64,000 nt of DNA from LMUY01 sp965199105. Lineage in GTDB: Bacteria; Pseudomonadota; Alphaproteobacteria; Acetobacterales; Acetobacteraceae. The position numbers and the translations under genes were made by a program. The stretch spans positions 1,550,001 to 1,614,000 of the forward strand of contig CBDAQO010000002.1 of the NCBI GenBank assembly GCA_965199105.1, written 5' to 3'. The notes beneath the pieces are model-generated. The model was not told the DNA's origin. It did no database searches and worked only from the letters and a program-made list of their open reading frames with translations. Below, one piece after another: positions 1-7,805 of the stretch; within the stretch, counting starts at the first letter, position 1, and each line of letters begins with the position of its first letter.

Positions 1-2
1 CG

Positions 3-368
3 CTGTGCTACGACCGTCTTAAGGGCGGGCTGGAGCCGGCCTGCGCCAAGTCCTGCCCCACCGACTCCATCCGCTTCGGCGAACTGGGCGAGTTGCAGGC
101 CCGGGCGCATCGCCGGGTCGAGGAGCTGCACGAGCGCGGCGTGGCGGGCGCATACCTCTACGGCGTGCCCGGCTCGCCTGGCGCCACTGGCGACCTCGGC
201 CACCTCAACGCGTTCTTCCTGCTCACCGAGCGCCCTGAGACCTACAACCTGCCCGCCGCGCCGACCCGCGCCTCCAACCGCGCGCTGCCTAGCTTCTTCA
301 CCGGGTTGGCCACCATCGCCGGGTTGGCGCTGACCGCGGCGGCGCTGTTCGCCGGCGGGCGGCGCTGA
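3..368 (+). CDS. Formate dehydrogenase iron-sulfur (beta) subunit, C-terminal part
   Basis: The reading frame is open from the window edge, so the 5' part is missing. The visible 121 residues begin inside the last ferredoxin-type cluster (CAKSCPTDSIRFG, close to the FDH-O/FDH-N beta-subunit motif) and end with a single hydrophobic anchor, roughly the last 22 residues before RR. In this family the subunit carries electrons from the molybdenum or tungsten catalytic subunit to a membrane partner. The stop TGA overlaps the ATG of the next gene (TGATG), so the two are translationally coupled. The catalytic subunit should lie to the left. The selC-selB-selA genes just downstream suggest it is a selenoprotein, which is inference because the gene is outside the window. 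Confidence 0.88.
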   Translation: MCYDRLKGGLEPACAKSCPTDSIRFGELGELQARAHRRVEELHERGVAGAYLYGVPGSPGATGDLGHLNAFFLLTERPETYNLPAAPTRASNRALPSFFTGLATIAGLALTAAALFAGGRR

Positions 369-1399
369 TGCCCGAGCACCCCACCCCGCACGCCCCCGAC
401 GACCCGGCGATGGTGCCGCCGAACACCACCCACGATGTCGACCTGCACGACAAGCGGCAATGGGGCGGCCCGACCTACTACGGCCGCTCGCAACTCAAGG
501 CCGCGCCGTTCAACACCTGGGTGGTGGGCGGCTACGTGGCGCTGGCCGGCATGTGCGGCGCCGCCGCGGTGATTTCGGGCGTGGTGGACGCCGTGGAGGG
601 CCGGGCGGCGGAAAAGCTGGTGCGGCGGGCGCGCTACCTCACCCTGCTGGCCCCAGTCCTGGGCGGCGGCCTGCTGATCTGGGACCTGCACACCCCCAAG
701 CGCTTCTACAACATGTTCCGCGTCGCCAAGCGCACGTCGCCCATGTCCATCGGCACCTGGCTGCTCTCCGCCTTCAGCCTGGCGGCCGGCGCCACGGCGG
801 CGCTGCAGTTCGTGGCCGACAGGGTGCCCAACTCCGGCTGGGCGCGGCGGCTGGCGCGGGTGACGCACGTGCCAGCCGCCGTCAGCGGCGCCGGCATCGG
901 CACCTACACCGCCGCCCTGCTCTCGGCCACCAGCACGCCGCTCTGGGCCGCAGCGCCGAAGCAGATGGCCATGCGGTTCGGCTCCTCCTCCATGGTGGCG
1001 GGCGCTGCGGTGTTGTCGCTGATGGAGGGCTCCGCCAGCCGCCGCCGCAAGCTGGACGCGCTGGCGCTGGCCGCCTTGTCGGTGGACCTGGCCGCGACCA
1101 TGGCCTCCCACCGCACCTACCAGCAACGTGGCGTGGCGGCCGCGCTGGACAGCAAGTGGGGCCGGGTCGAGCGGACCGGTGTGACCCAGCTCGGCACCGC
1201 GCTGCCCGCCGTGCTACAAGCCGCGTCGCTCACCTTCGGGCGCGGTCGCCCGGGCACGCTGTCCGACGTCGCCAGCATACTCACCATCGCGGGCAGCCTG
1301 CTGTTGCGCGTGTCGATGATGGAGGCGGGCAACGTCTCGGCCAGCAAGCCGGAGATCAGCTTCCGCTTCTCCCAGCCGGAGAACCTGCCGGGGGCGTGA
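368..1399 (+). CDS. NrfD/PsrC-type membrane subunit of formate dehydrogenase
   Basis: This 343-residue protein has about eight to nine hydrophobic segments and the NrfD-family signature in which a loop after an early helix reads WDLHTPKRFYNMFR. NrfD-like subunits anchor iron-sulfur oxidoreductases in the cytoplasmic membrane and exchange electrons with quinone. Because it overlaps the iron-sulfur subunit gene by one base, it is most simply the quinone-reactive anchor of that formate dehydrogenase. The N-terminal stretch before helix 1 (about 45 residues, including PTYYGRSQLK) is hydrophilic. The electron partner is inferred from context, since NrfD proteins also serve polysulfide, nitrite and tetrathionate enzymes. 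Confidence 0.85.
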   Translation: MPEHPTPHAPDDPAMVPPNTTHDVDLHDKRQWGGPTYYGRSQLKAAPFNTWVVGGYVALAGMCGAAAVISGVVDAVEGRAAEKLVRRARYLTLLAPVLGGGLLIWDLHTPKRFYNMFRVAKRTSPMSIGTWLLSAFSLAAGATAALQFVADRVPNSGWARRLARVTHVPAAVSGAGIGTYTAALLSATSTPLWAAAPKQMAMRFGSSSMVAGAAVLSLMEGSASRRRKLDALALAALSVDLAATMASHRTYQQRGVAAALDSKWGRVERTGVTQLGTALPAVLQAASLTFGRGRPGTLSDVASILTIAGSLLLRVSMMEAGNVSASKPEISFRFSQPENLPGA

Positions 1400-1492
1400 T
1401 GGCGGAGGTGGATGGGAATCGAACCCACCGCACGCTTTTGGCGCGCCACTGGTTTTGAAGACCAGGGAGGCCACCAGACCCCAATCACCTCC
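1400..1492 (-). tRNA. selC: tRNA-Sec (anticodon TCA)
   Basis: Read on the minus strand, the sequence folds as a selenocysteine tRNA. The anticodon stem CTGGT/ACCAG encloses CTTCAAA, so the anticodon is TCA. The D arm has a six-pair stem with a four-base loop. There is a long variable arm (about GGCGCGC/GCGTGC), a T arm GTGGG-TTCGATT-CCCAT, and an encoded CCA end. The acceptor stem has seven clean pairs (GGAGGTG/CACCTCC), and the expected eighth pair is A opposite C. The long variable arm and short D loop distinguish it from tRNA-Ser. It lies between the formate dehydrogenase genes and selB-selA, which need it. Confidence 0.93.
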
Positions 1493-1611
1493 TCCGAACC
1501 CTGGCCACTGGCGTTGTCGCTCTCCCGCGTGCGCAGGGCCACCGCATTTGGTGTCTCCCTCTCCCCCTGGAAGAGGGCTTTTCAGCGCGGTGGGTGACCG
1601 AGGAAAGGCAA

Positions 1612-3477
1612 TCAGCCTTGCGCCAGCACCCGGCGGTCGGCGACCCGGCGGGTGAACCGCACCGCGTCCAGGTGTTCCAGCAGCGGCACGCTGAACTTGC
1701 GCGAGATGCCGAGCAGCTCGCCCGCCTCGCGCACCAGCAGGCCGGGTGCGCGCAAGTGGGGCGCCAGTTGGCGGCGCGCGGCGTCCACCGCGTCGGGGTG
1801 GAAGTAGAGGTCGCGCTGCTGTACCCGGTCGCTGGCCTTCACCACCGCACCCTCGCGCACCAGCCGGTCGAGCAGGCGGCGGGTGTTCTTGTCGGGGGCA
1901 AGCGCGTCCGGGTCCGGCGGCGTGAGCCCGCCCTGGCGCAGCAAAGCGAGCAGCCGCCGGGCCGTGGCCGCCTCGGCGTCGGCGCGGTCCTGCTCGCGCG
2001 CCGCCTGCACCACCCGCACCAGGCCGCGCTCCTGCCGAACCGCGCCGGACTGGCCCAGCCGCAGCAGCGCCTCGTCCAGCACCGCGCCGCCCGCCGCTGG
2101 CAACATCCGCCCGAGCGCCTCGCGGGACAGGCCATCCGGGTGCGGCTGCAGGGCGGCCACCGCGCGCTGCATCACCCGCCCCAGCGCCTCGGCAGCGACC
2201 GCGGTGCCGGAGCGGAGCACTACCGCGCCCGCCAACGCAGCGGCGGCCGGGGCCGGGGCCACGCCCGCCAGCCGCGCCAGGCGCCGCAGCGAAACGCCCG
2301 CTTCCCCCGCCAGCACCACCTCCGCGCGCACGATCTCGTCCGGCCCGGCGCCGAGCAGCGCGCGCAACCGTGCCAGCACGCCGGGTGCATGGCGGCGTTG
2401 GCGCACCGTCTGCGGGTCCAGCACGCGGCCGCCCGCCACGGTCTGCGCCGGCGAGGCCAGGCGCAGGATGAAGCGCTCGCGGGCGGGGAGGGCGACGGCG
2501 GGCGAGCAGCGCAACTGCGCCAGCGCCGCGCCGCCGGGCGCCAGCGCGTCCCGGTCCAGCAGGCGCAGCCGCACGTCGACCTCGCTGGTGCCGAACAGCA
2601 GCCGCAGCCGGGCGCCATTGGCCAGCGGCGGGGCGCTCGCCACCGCTTGCAATGCGACAGACAGCCAGTCCGACGGCATCAGCAGCCCGGCCGCGGTAAG
2701 GGCCATGCCGCGCGGCACCGCAGCCGGCTCGACCCCCCGCAGGTTCACCGCCACCCGCTGACCCGGCGCCGCCTCCGCCACCGCCGCCCCATGCACCTGC
2801 AGCCCGCGCACCCGCATCGCCAGCCCAGCCGGAACCGCCTCCAACTCCGCGCCACGCACCAGGCTGCCGCGCCGCAACGTGCCCGTCACCACCGTGCCGT
2901 GCCCGGCCAGGCTGAAGGCGCGGTCGATCGGGAGATAGGGGAAGCCGGCATCCTCGGGCGGCGGGGTGGCGGCGAGCGCGGCCTGGATCGCCTCCTGCAG
3001 CGCCACCAGGCCGGCCCGGCCCACCGCCGAAGTCACCACCGGCTCGCGCACCTGCAGGCCGGCGGCGGCGGCGATGGCGGCAGCGTCGCGGCCGACCGCC
3101 TCGGCCTGCGCGGCAGGCACCAGGTCGGCCTTGGTCACCGCCACCACCGCCTGGCGCAACCCGAGCAGGCCGGCGATGTCGACATGCTCCACCGTCTGCG
3201 GCTTGATCCCTTCGGCGGCCGACACCACCAGCAGCACCGCGTCCATCCCGGTCGCCCCCGCGATCATGGTGCGGACGAAGCGTTCGTGCCCCGGCATGTC
3301 GACCAGGTCCACCACCGCGCCGCCGGGCAAGGGCAGGTGGGCGAAGCCGAGCGCGATGGAGATGCCGCGGCGCTGCTCCTCCGCCAGCCGGTCGGTCTCC
3401 ATCCCGGTTAGCGCGCGCACCAGGGCGGTCTTGCCATGGTCGACATGGCCGATCACGCCGAGCAGCAGCCGGTTCAT
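1612..3477 (-). CDS. selB: Selenocysteine-specific translation elongation factor SelB
   Basis: SelB carries Sec-tRNA to UGA codons marked by a SECIS hairpin. The 621-residue product opens with an EF-Tu-like GTPase domain (MNRLLLGVIGHVDHGKTAL at residues 1-19, then DMPGHERFVR and TKADL). Beta-barrel domains follow, and the C-terminal third consists of winged-helix repeats that bind SECIS RNA. The start is the ATG at 3477, which overlaps the selA stop by 4 bp (ATGA). The frame stays open much further upstream through selA in another phase, but that extension has no SelB homology. Its 3' end lies about 120 bp from selC. The length is typical of proteobacterial SelB. Confidence 0.95.
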   Translation of the reverse strand: MNRLLLGVIGHVDHGKTALVRALTGMETDRLAEEQRRGISIALGFAHLPLPGGAVVDLVDMPGHERFVRTMIAGATGMDAVLLVVSAAEGIKPQTVEHVDIAGLLGLRQAVVAVTKADLVPAAQAEAVGRDAAAIAAAAGLQVREPVVTSAVGRAGLVALQEAIQAALAATPPPEDAGFPYLPIDRAFSLAGHGTVVTGTLRRGSLVRGAELEAVPAGLAMRVRGLQVHGAAVAEAAPGQRVAVNLRGVEPAAVPRGMALTAAGLLMPSDWLSVALQAVASAPPLANGARLRLLFGTSEVDVRLRLLDRDALAPGGAALAQLRCSPAVALPARERFILRLASPAQTVAGGRVLDPQTVRQRRHAPGVLARLRALLGAGPDEIVRAEVVLAGEAGVSLRRLARLAGVAPAPAAAALAGAVVLRSGTAVAAEALGRVMQRAVAALQPHPDGLSREALGRMLPAAGGAVLDEALLRLGQSGAVRQERGLVRVVQAAREQDRADAEAATARRLLALLRQGGLTPPDPDALAPDKNTRRLLDRLVREGAVVKASDRVQQRDLYFHPDAVDAARRQLAPHLRAPGLLVREAGELLGISRKFSVPLLEHLDAVRFTRRVADRRVLAQG

Positions 3478-4841
3478 GCCCGCGCGGCGGCCACGGCGCC
3501 GGCGATGGTGCCCAACTCGTCGTCGCGCACCGCCAGCACGTCGAGCCACACCGCACCCTCGGCGATGCGCCCGACCACGGCGGGATGGTGCTGCCGCAGC
3601 CGCCGGGCAAGGCCGTCCGGGTCGGGCACGGTGAGCACGGCGGCGTAGCTGGGGATGGCGCTGGCCGGCAACGTGCCGCCGCCCGCATAGCCGTCGCATG
3701 GTTCGGCGCGCGCCGGCGGCCCCAGTAGGGCACAGAGCCGCGCCGCCCGGTCCGCAAGCTCCGCCACGCCCTGCCGCAACATGCGCAAGGCGGGCAGGGC
3801 GGCGGCGTCCGCACCGTGCAGGCGCAGCGTCGCCTCGAGCGCCGCCAGCGTCATCTTGTCGAGCCGCAACGCGCGCATCAGCGGGTGCTGCCGCAGCAAT
3901 GCGATCGGCGCCGCCTTGCCCACCAGCAGCCCGGCCTGCGGCCCGCCGCCCAGCTTGTCGCCGCTGAATGCCACCACGTCCGCGCCGGCGGCGATGCTCT
4001 CCCGCGGCGTCGGCTCCGGCTCCGGCACCGGCCCGAGCGGCCCGAGCGCGCCGCTGCCGAGGTCGTGCACCACCAGCAGGCCCGTCTGCCCGGCCAACCC
4101 GGCGAGTTCGGCCAGCCCCACCGCCTCGGTGAAGCCCACGATGCGGTAGTTGGACTGGTGCACCTTCAGCAGCACGCGCGTCGCCGGGCCGATGGCGGCG
4201 CGGTAGTCGGCCAGCCGGGTGCGGTTGGTGGTGCCGACCTCCACCAGCCGCGCCCCGCCCTGCACGATGACGTCCGGGATGCGGAACCCGCCGCCGATCT
4301 CCACCAGTTCGCCGCGCGAGACGACCACCTCGCCACCCCCCGCCAGCCCGGCCAGCGCCAGCAGCACGGCGGCGGCGCAGTTGTTGACCGCCAACCCAGC
4401 CTCCGCCCCGGTAAGCTCGCACAGCAACGGCTCCACCCCGGCCAGGCGAGAGCCGCGCCGCCCGGTCGCGATGTCCAGCTCGAGGTTGCAATAGCCGCGC
4501 GCGACGGCGGCCACCGCCTGCACCGCGGCCTCGGGCAGCGGCGCGCGGCCCAAATTGGTGTGCAGGATGATGCCGGTGGCGTTGATCACCGGCCGCAGCA
4601 CGGGGCGGGAGCGCGCGTCCAGCAGGTCCATCGCGCGGCGCAGGATGTCGCCCGCCTTGGCCGCCGGGCCACCCGCCAGCACCTCGCCGCGCAGTTCGCC
4701 CAGCACGCTGCGCAACGCCGTGGCGGCTTGGGCTGGAATCGGAGGCGGCCACTGCTCGAGCAGCCGCCCGACCGCCGGCAGCGCGCGCAGCCGGTCAGCG
4801 GCCGACCCGGCAAGCTCACCCTCCACCGTCACCTCCGCCAT
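3474..4841 (-). CDS. selA: L-seryl-tRNA(Sec) selenium transferase
   Basis: SelA is a PLP enzyme that converts seryl-tRNA(Sec) to selenocysteinyl-tRNA(Sec) using selenophosphate. The 455-residue protein has the family layout: an N-terminal tRNA-binding helical domain, the INATGIILHTNLGRAPL motif near residue 85, and the PLP-lysine motif FSGDKLGGGPQAG at about residues 290-302. Its stop overlaps the selB start by 4 bp, so the genes form a selAB operon. With selC it supplies Sec insertion, while selD (selenophosphate synthetase) is not in this window. The folE start-side gene ends 15 bp upstream of selA on the same strand, so they may be cotranscribed. Confidence 0.95.
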   Translation of the reverse strand: MAEVTVEGELAGSAADRLRALPAVGRLLEQWPPPIPAQAATALRSVLGELRGEVLAGGPAAKAGDILRRAMDLLDARSRPVLRPVINATGIILHTNLGRAPLPEAAVQAVAAVARGYCNLELDIATGRRGSRLAGVEPLLCELTGAEAGLAVNNCAAAVLLALAGLAGGGEVVVSRGELVEIGGGFRIPDVIVQGGARLVEVGTTNRTRLADYRAAIGPATRVLLKVHQSNYRIVGFTEAVGLAELAGLAGQTGLLVVHDLGSGALGPLGPVPEPEPTPRESIAAGADVVAFSGDKLGGGPQAGLLVGKAAPIALLRQHPLMRALRLDKMTLAALEATLRLHGADAAALPALRMLRQGVAELADRAARLCALLGPPARAEPCDGYAGGGTLPASAIPSYAAVLTVPDPDGLARRLRQHHPAVVGRIAEGAVWLDVLAVRDDELGTIAGAVAAARA

Positions 4842-4856
4842 GCCAGGCCGCGGCTG

Positions 4857-5480
4857 TCAGGCCTCGTCGCACATCCGGCGGCTGCCGATCATCGCCATCA
4901 GCTCGCGCCGGGTCTCCGGGTGGGTGCGGAAGGCGCCGAGCATGCGGCTGGTCACCAGGCCGACGCCTGGCTTGTGCACGCCGCGGGTGGTCATGCACTG
5001 GTGCGTGGCCTCGATCACCACCGCCACGCCGCGCGGCTTCAGCACCGCGTTGATCGTGTCGGCGATCTGCACCGTCAGCCGTTCCTGGATCTGGAACCGT
5101 TTGCTGAACGCGTCCACCACCCGCGCCAGCTTGCTGATGCCCACCACGCGCTGGTTCGGCAGGTAGGCCACGTGGGCGCGGCCAATGATGGGGACCATGT
5201 GGTGCTCGCAATAGCTCTCCAGCCGGATGTCGCGCAGCAGGATGATCTCGTCGTAGCCGTCGACCTCCTCGAAGGTGCGTTCCAGCAAGCCCACCGGGTC
5301 CACCTCGTAGCCGCCGAACAGCTCGAGGTAGGAGCGCGCGACGCGGGCCGGCGTGTCGCGCAGGCCTTCGCGGTCGGGGTCGTCGCCCGCCCAGCGCAGC
5401 AGGGTACGCACCGCCTCCTCGGCCTCGGTTTGCGTCGGCCGGCGTTTGGGGAGCATGTCCAAGGTTAAGCCATCCTTCAT
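4857..5480 (-). CDS. folE: GTP cyclohydrolase I
   Basis: FolE converts GTP to 7,8-dihydroneopterin triphosphate, the first step of folate/tetrahydropterin synthesis. The 207-residue protein has the type IA zinc site: SYCEHHMVPIIGRAHVAYLP supplies Cys and His, and HQCMTTRGVHKPG supplies the second Cys. Length and motifs are normal for the cytosolic decameric enzyme. The start ATG at 5480 matches the usual family N terminus with a short extension. It is followed 15 bp later by selA on the same strand. Confidence 0.95.
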   Translation of the reverse strand: MKDGLTLDMLPKRRPTQTEAEEAVRTLLRWAGDDPDREGLRDTPARVARSYLELFGGYEVDPVGLLERTFEEVDGYDEIILLRDIRLESYCEHHMVPIIGRAHVAYLPNQRVVGISKLARVVDAFSKRFQIQERLTVQIADTINAVLKPRGVAVVIEATHQCMTTRGVHKPGVGLVTSRMLGAFRTHPETRRELMAMIGSRRMCDEA

Positions 5481-5556
5481 TGCACGAGCGATATGGGAGC
5501 AAACCCGAACTCACCAACCCGTGTTTCAAGAGCTGATCCAGCTGAGCGAATCGGCC

Positions 5557-6105
5557 CTATTCCGCCACCTTCTTCACCACCGCGATCGCATCCGCAGACG
5601 ACCAATCCACCGCGCCCTCGAGCCAGCCGACCTCCTGGCCCTGCTTGTCGATCAGCAGCGTGGTGGGGATGCCGCGCACGTTGAGCGCCTCGGCCACGGC
5701 ACTGCTGGGGTCGAGCATCACCGGCAGGCGCTTGATGCCGCGCTCGGCGTAGAAGCGCTGCACGGTGGCAGCACCACCCTGGTCGGACGAGAGCGGCAGC
5801 ACCACCACGCCGGCCGCCGCCACCGCCTGCGCCAGCGCATCCAGCGCGGGCATCTCGCGCACGCAGGGCACGCACCAGGTGGCCCAAAGGTTCAGCACCA
5901 CGCCCTTGCCGGCGAAATCGGACAGCGAGAGGGCCGAGCCGTCGCCGGCCTGCCAGCGCAGGTCGTCCAGCTTGCGCGGAGTGTGCAGCGCGTGCAGCTC
6001 CTCGATGCCCTCGAGCGCCTGGGCGCGCAGTTTGCCCGAGGATGCGCCCGCCGCTACTAAGGTCCCGGTCGCGGCCAGCACGGTGCGGCGCGTCAATCTG
6101 CTCAT
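5557..6105 (-). CDS. TlpA/ResA-like periplasmic thioredoxin-fold protein
   Basis: This 182-residue protein starts with a Tat-like leader (MSRLTRRTVLAATGTLVAAG, arginine pair at residues 5-6). A thioredoxin fold follows with the active-site motif WATWCVPCVREMPALD at about residues 77-92. TlpA/ResA proteins reduce disulfides outside the cytoplasmic membrane, often for cytochrome c or cytochrome oxidase assembly. The double-Cys WCVPC site is intact, so redox activity is expected. It is divergent from argH with only 19 bp between the two start codons, a neighbourhood common in alphaproteobacteria. The exact substrate cannot be read from the sequence. Confidence 0.87.
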   Translation of the reverse strand: MSRLTRRTVLAATGTLVAAGASSGKLRAQALEGIEELHALHTPRKLDDLRWQAGDGSALSLSDFAGKGVVLNLWATWCVPCVREMPALDALAQAVAAAGVVVLPLSSDQGGAATVQRFYAERGIKRLPVMLDPSSAVAEALNVRGIPTTLLIDKQGQEVGWLEGAVDWSSADAIAVVKKVAE

Positions 6106-6124
6106 TGGGATAGGTCCTCAAACA

Positions 6125-7534
6125 GTGTCGGGCGGAGATAAAGGTCGGAACGCGGCGGCGAACGCGCAATGGGGCGGGCGTTTCAGCGCCGGGCCCGATG
6201 TGGTGATGGCGGAGATTAACGCGTCCATCGGGTTCGACCAACGGCTGTGGCGGCAGGACATCCGCGGCTCGCTGGCCCACGCGGCGATGCTGGCGCGCGC
6301 CGGGCTGCTCAGCGCGGCCGACGAGGCGGCGATCCGCGACGGCCTGGCCGCCATCGGCGACGAGATCACCGCCGGGCGGTTCGCCTGGAGCACCGAGCTC
6401 GAAGACATCCACATGAACATCGAGGCGCGGCTGACCGAGCGCGTCGGCGAGGCCGGCAAGCGGCTGCACACCGCGCGCAGCCGCAACGACCAGGTGGCGA
6501 CCGACTTCCGCCTCTGGGTGCGCGACGCGATCGACGGGCTGGACGGCCAGATGGCGGAGCTGATGCGCGCCTTGGCCACCCGCGCCGCCGAGCACGCGGC
6601 CGACCCGATGCCGGGCTTCACCCACCTGCAGACCGCCCAGCCGGTGACGTTCGGGCACCACCTGCTGGCCTATGTCGAGATGCTGCACCGCGATCGCGGC
6701 CGCATGGCCGATGCAAGGCGCCGGCTCAACGAATGCCCGCTCGGCTCGGCGGCGCTGGCCGGCACGTCCTTCCCGATCGACCGCGCCATGACCGCGGCGG
6801 CGCTGGGCTTCGACCGCCCCACCGCCAACTCGCTGGACGCCGTGTCCGACCGGGACTTCGCGCTCGAGTTCCTGGCCGCGGCGGCGATCTGCGCGGTGCA
6901 CCTGTCGCGCCTGGCGGAGGAGATCGTGCTGTGGTGCTCCGCCCCGTTCGGCTTCGTGCGGCTGTCCGACGGCTGGACCACCGGGTCGTCCATCATGCCG
7001 CAAAAGCGCAATCCAGACGCCGCCGAGCTGGCCCGCGGCAAGACCGGGCGGGTGGTGGGGGCGCTGGTGAGCCTGCTTATGGTGATGAAGGGGCTGCCGC
7101 TGGCCTACGCCAAGGACACCCAGGAGGACAAGGAGCCGGTGTTCGACGCGGCCGACGCGCTGGCGCTGAGCTTGGCCGCGCTGGCCGGCATGGTGCGGGA
7201 CCTCGAGCCGGACCTGGCGCGGATGCGGGCGCTGGCGGGCAGCGGCTATGCCACCGCGACCGACCTGGCAGATTGGCTGGTGCGCGTGCTGCACCTGCCG
7301 TTCCGCACCGCGCACCACGTGACGGGCCGGCTGGTGGCGCGGGCGGAGGCACGCGGCTGCGAATTGGCCGCGCTGAGCCTGGCCGAGATGCAGGCGGAGG
7401 AACCCGGCATCACCGAAGCGGTGTTCGGGGTGCTGACGGTGGAGGCGTCGGTGGCGTCGCGCACCAGCGATGGCGGCACCGCGCCGGTCAATGTGGCGCG
7501 GGAGGCGGCCCGGTGGCAGGCGGCGCTGGCGTGA
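6125..7534 (+). CDS. argH: Argininosuccinate lyase
   Basis: ArgH splits argininosuccinate into arginine and fumarate, the last step of arginine synthesis. The fumarase/aspartase-superfamily signature GSSIMPQKRNPDAAELARGK is present in the last third, with TARSRNDQVATDFRLWVRD nearer the N terminus. I chose the GTG at 6125, which gives 469 residues and keeps the conserved N-terminal WGGRFSAGPD. The frame is open further upstream, but that overlaps the divergent tlpA-like gene. The next internal ATG (6209) would delete the WGGRF motif. Its stop overlaps the following lipoprotein gene (GTGA). Confidence 0.93.
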   Translation: MSGGDKGRNAAANAQWGGRFSAGPDVVMAEINASIGFDQRLWRQDIRGSLAHAAMLARAGLLSAADEAAIRDGLAAIGDEITAGRFAWSTELEDIHMNIEARLTERVGEAGKRLHTARSRNDQVATDFRLWVRDAIDGLDGQMAELMRALATRAAEHAADPMPGFTHLQTAQPVTFGHHLLAYVEMLHRDRGRMADARRRLNECPLGSAALAGTSFPIDRAMTAAALGFDRPTANSLDAVSDRDFALEFLAAAAICAVHLSRLAEEIVLWCSAPFGFVRLSDGWTTGSSIMPQKRNPDAAELARGKTGRVVGALVSLLMVMKGLPLAYAKDTQEDKEPVFDAADALALSLAALAGMVRDLEPDLARMRALAGSGYATATDLADWLVRVLHLPFRTAHHVTGRLVARAEARGCELAALSLAEMQAEEPGITEAVFGVLTVEASVASRTSDGGTAPVNVAREAARWQAALA

Positions 7535-7653
7535 GGGTGGTGTGGACGTTGCTGGCGCTCAGCTTGCTGGCGGGATGCGGCAAGAAGGAGGCGCCGACCG
7601 CGCCAGGACCGGCGGACCAGATCACGTATCCGAAGTCCTACCCGACCCATTGA
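7531..7653 (+). CDS. Small LptM-like lipoprotein
   Basis: This is a 40-residue protein starting at GTG and overlapping the argH stop by 4 bp. It has a short signal peptide with lipobox LLAGC, and the mature part starts CGKKEAPTAPGPADQ. The CGxK start and position directly after argH match the LptM/YifL family, small outer-membrane lipoproteins that in E. coli help LptD mature. Alphaproteobacteria commonly place such a lipoprotein between argH and lysA; lysA is absent here. The LptM assignment is by size, motif and synteny only. Confidence 0.66.
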   Translation: MRVVWTLLALSLLAGCGKKEAPTAPGPADQITYPKSYPTH

Positions 7654-7738
7654 GGGCCTGGCCTCGGTCGGTCGCAAATGGTCCTGGCGCTTGGTCAGAT
7701 TTGGCGGGCTGGCGAGCCAAAGTGAACCGGTCGTGGTT

Positions 7739-7805
7739 TAGCGCCTGATCGGTTCAGGTCGACCCGACCTGAACCGTGAGTCAGTCTCAAAACAAAGGTT
7801 AGAGC
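7739..7805. repeat. TAGAGC-family element, diverged half copy (R1)
   Basis: This copy holds a hairpin (TTCAGGTCG/CGACCTGAA around 7752-7774) and then the family linker CAAAACAAAGGTTAGAGC. Only the left half of the two-hairpin element is recognisable. The TTA at 7799-7801, inside the linker, is read on the minus strand as the TAA stop codon of the large hydrolase gene. It sits between two convergent genes and could act as a terminator. Confidence 0.6.

Noticed and set aside
3..1399. A selenocysteine UGA within the visible formate dehydrogenase genes
   Set aside because: Both visible subunits are of types that do not contain selenocysteine, and their TGA codons are at normal ends. The expected Sec gene is outside the window.
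1594..3411. A 605-codon plus-strand frame opposite selB
   Set aside because: Its composition (Gln/His/Arg/Ala-rich, no domain) is that of an antisense shadow of a GC-rich gene. selB on the other strand is unmistakable.
1612..4752. One 1046-codon open frame over selB and selA
   Set aside because: Only the part from 3477 on has SelB homology. The upstream part is the out-of-phase shadow of selA, in which high GC keeps frames open.
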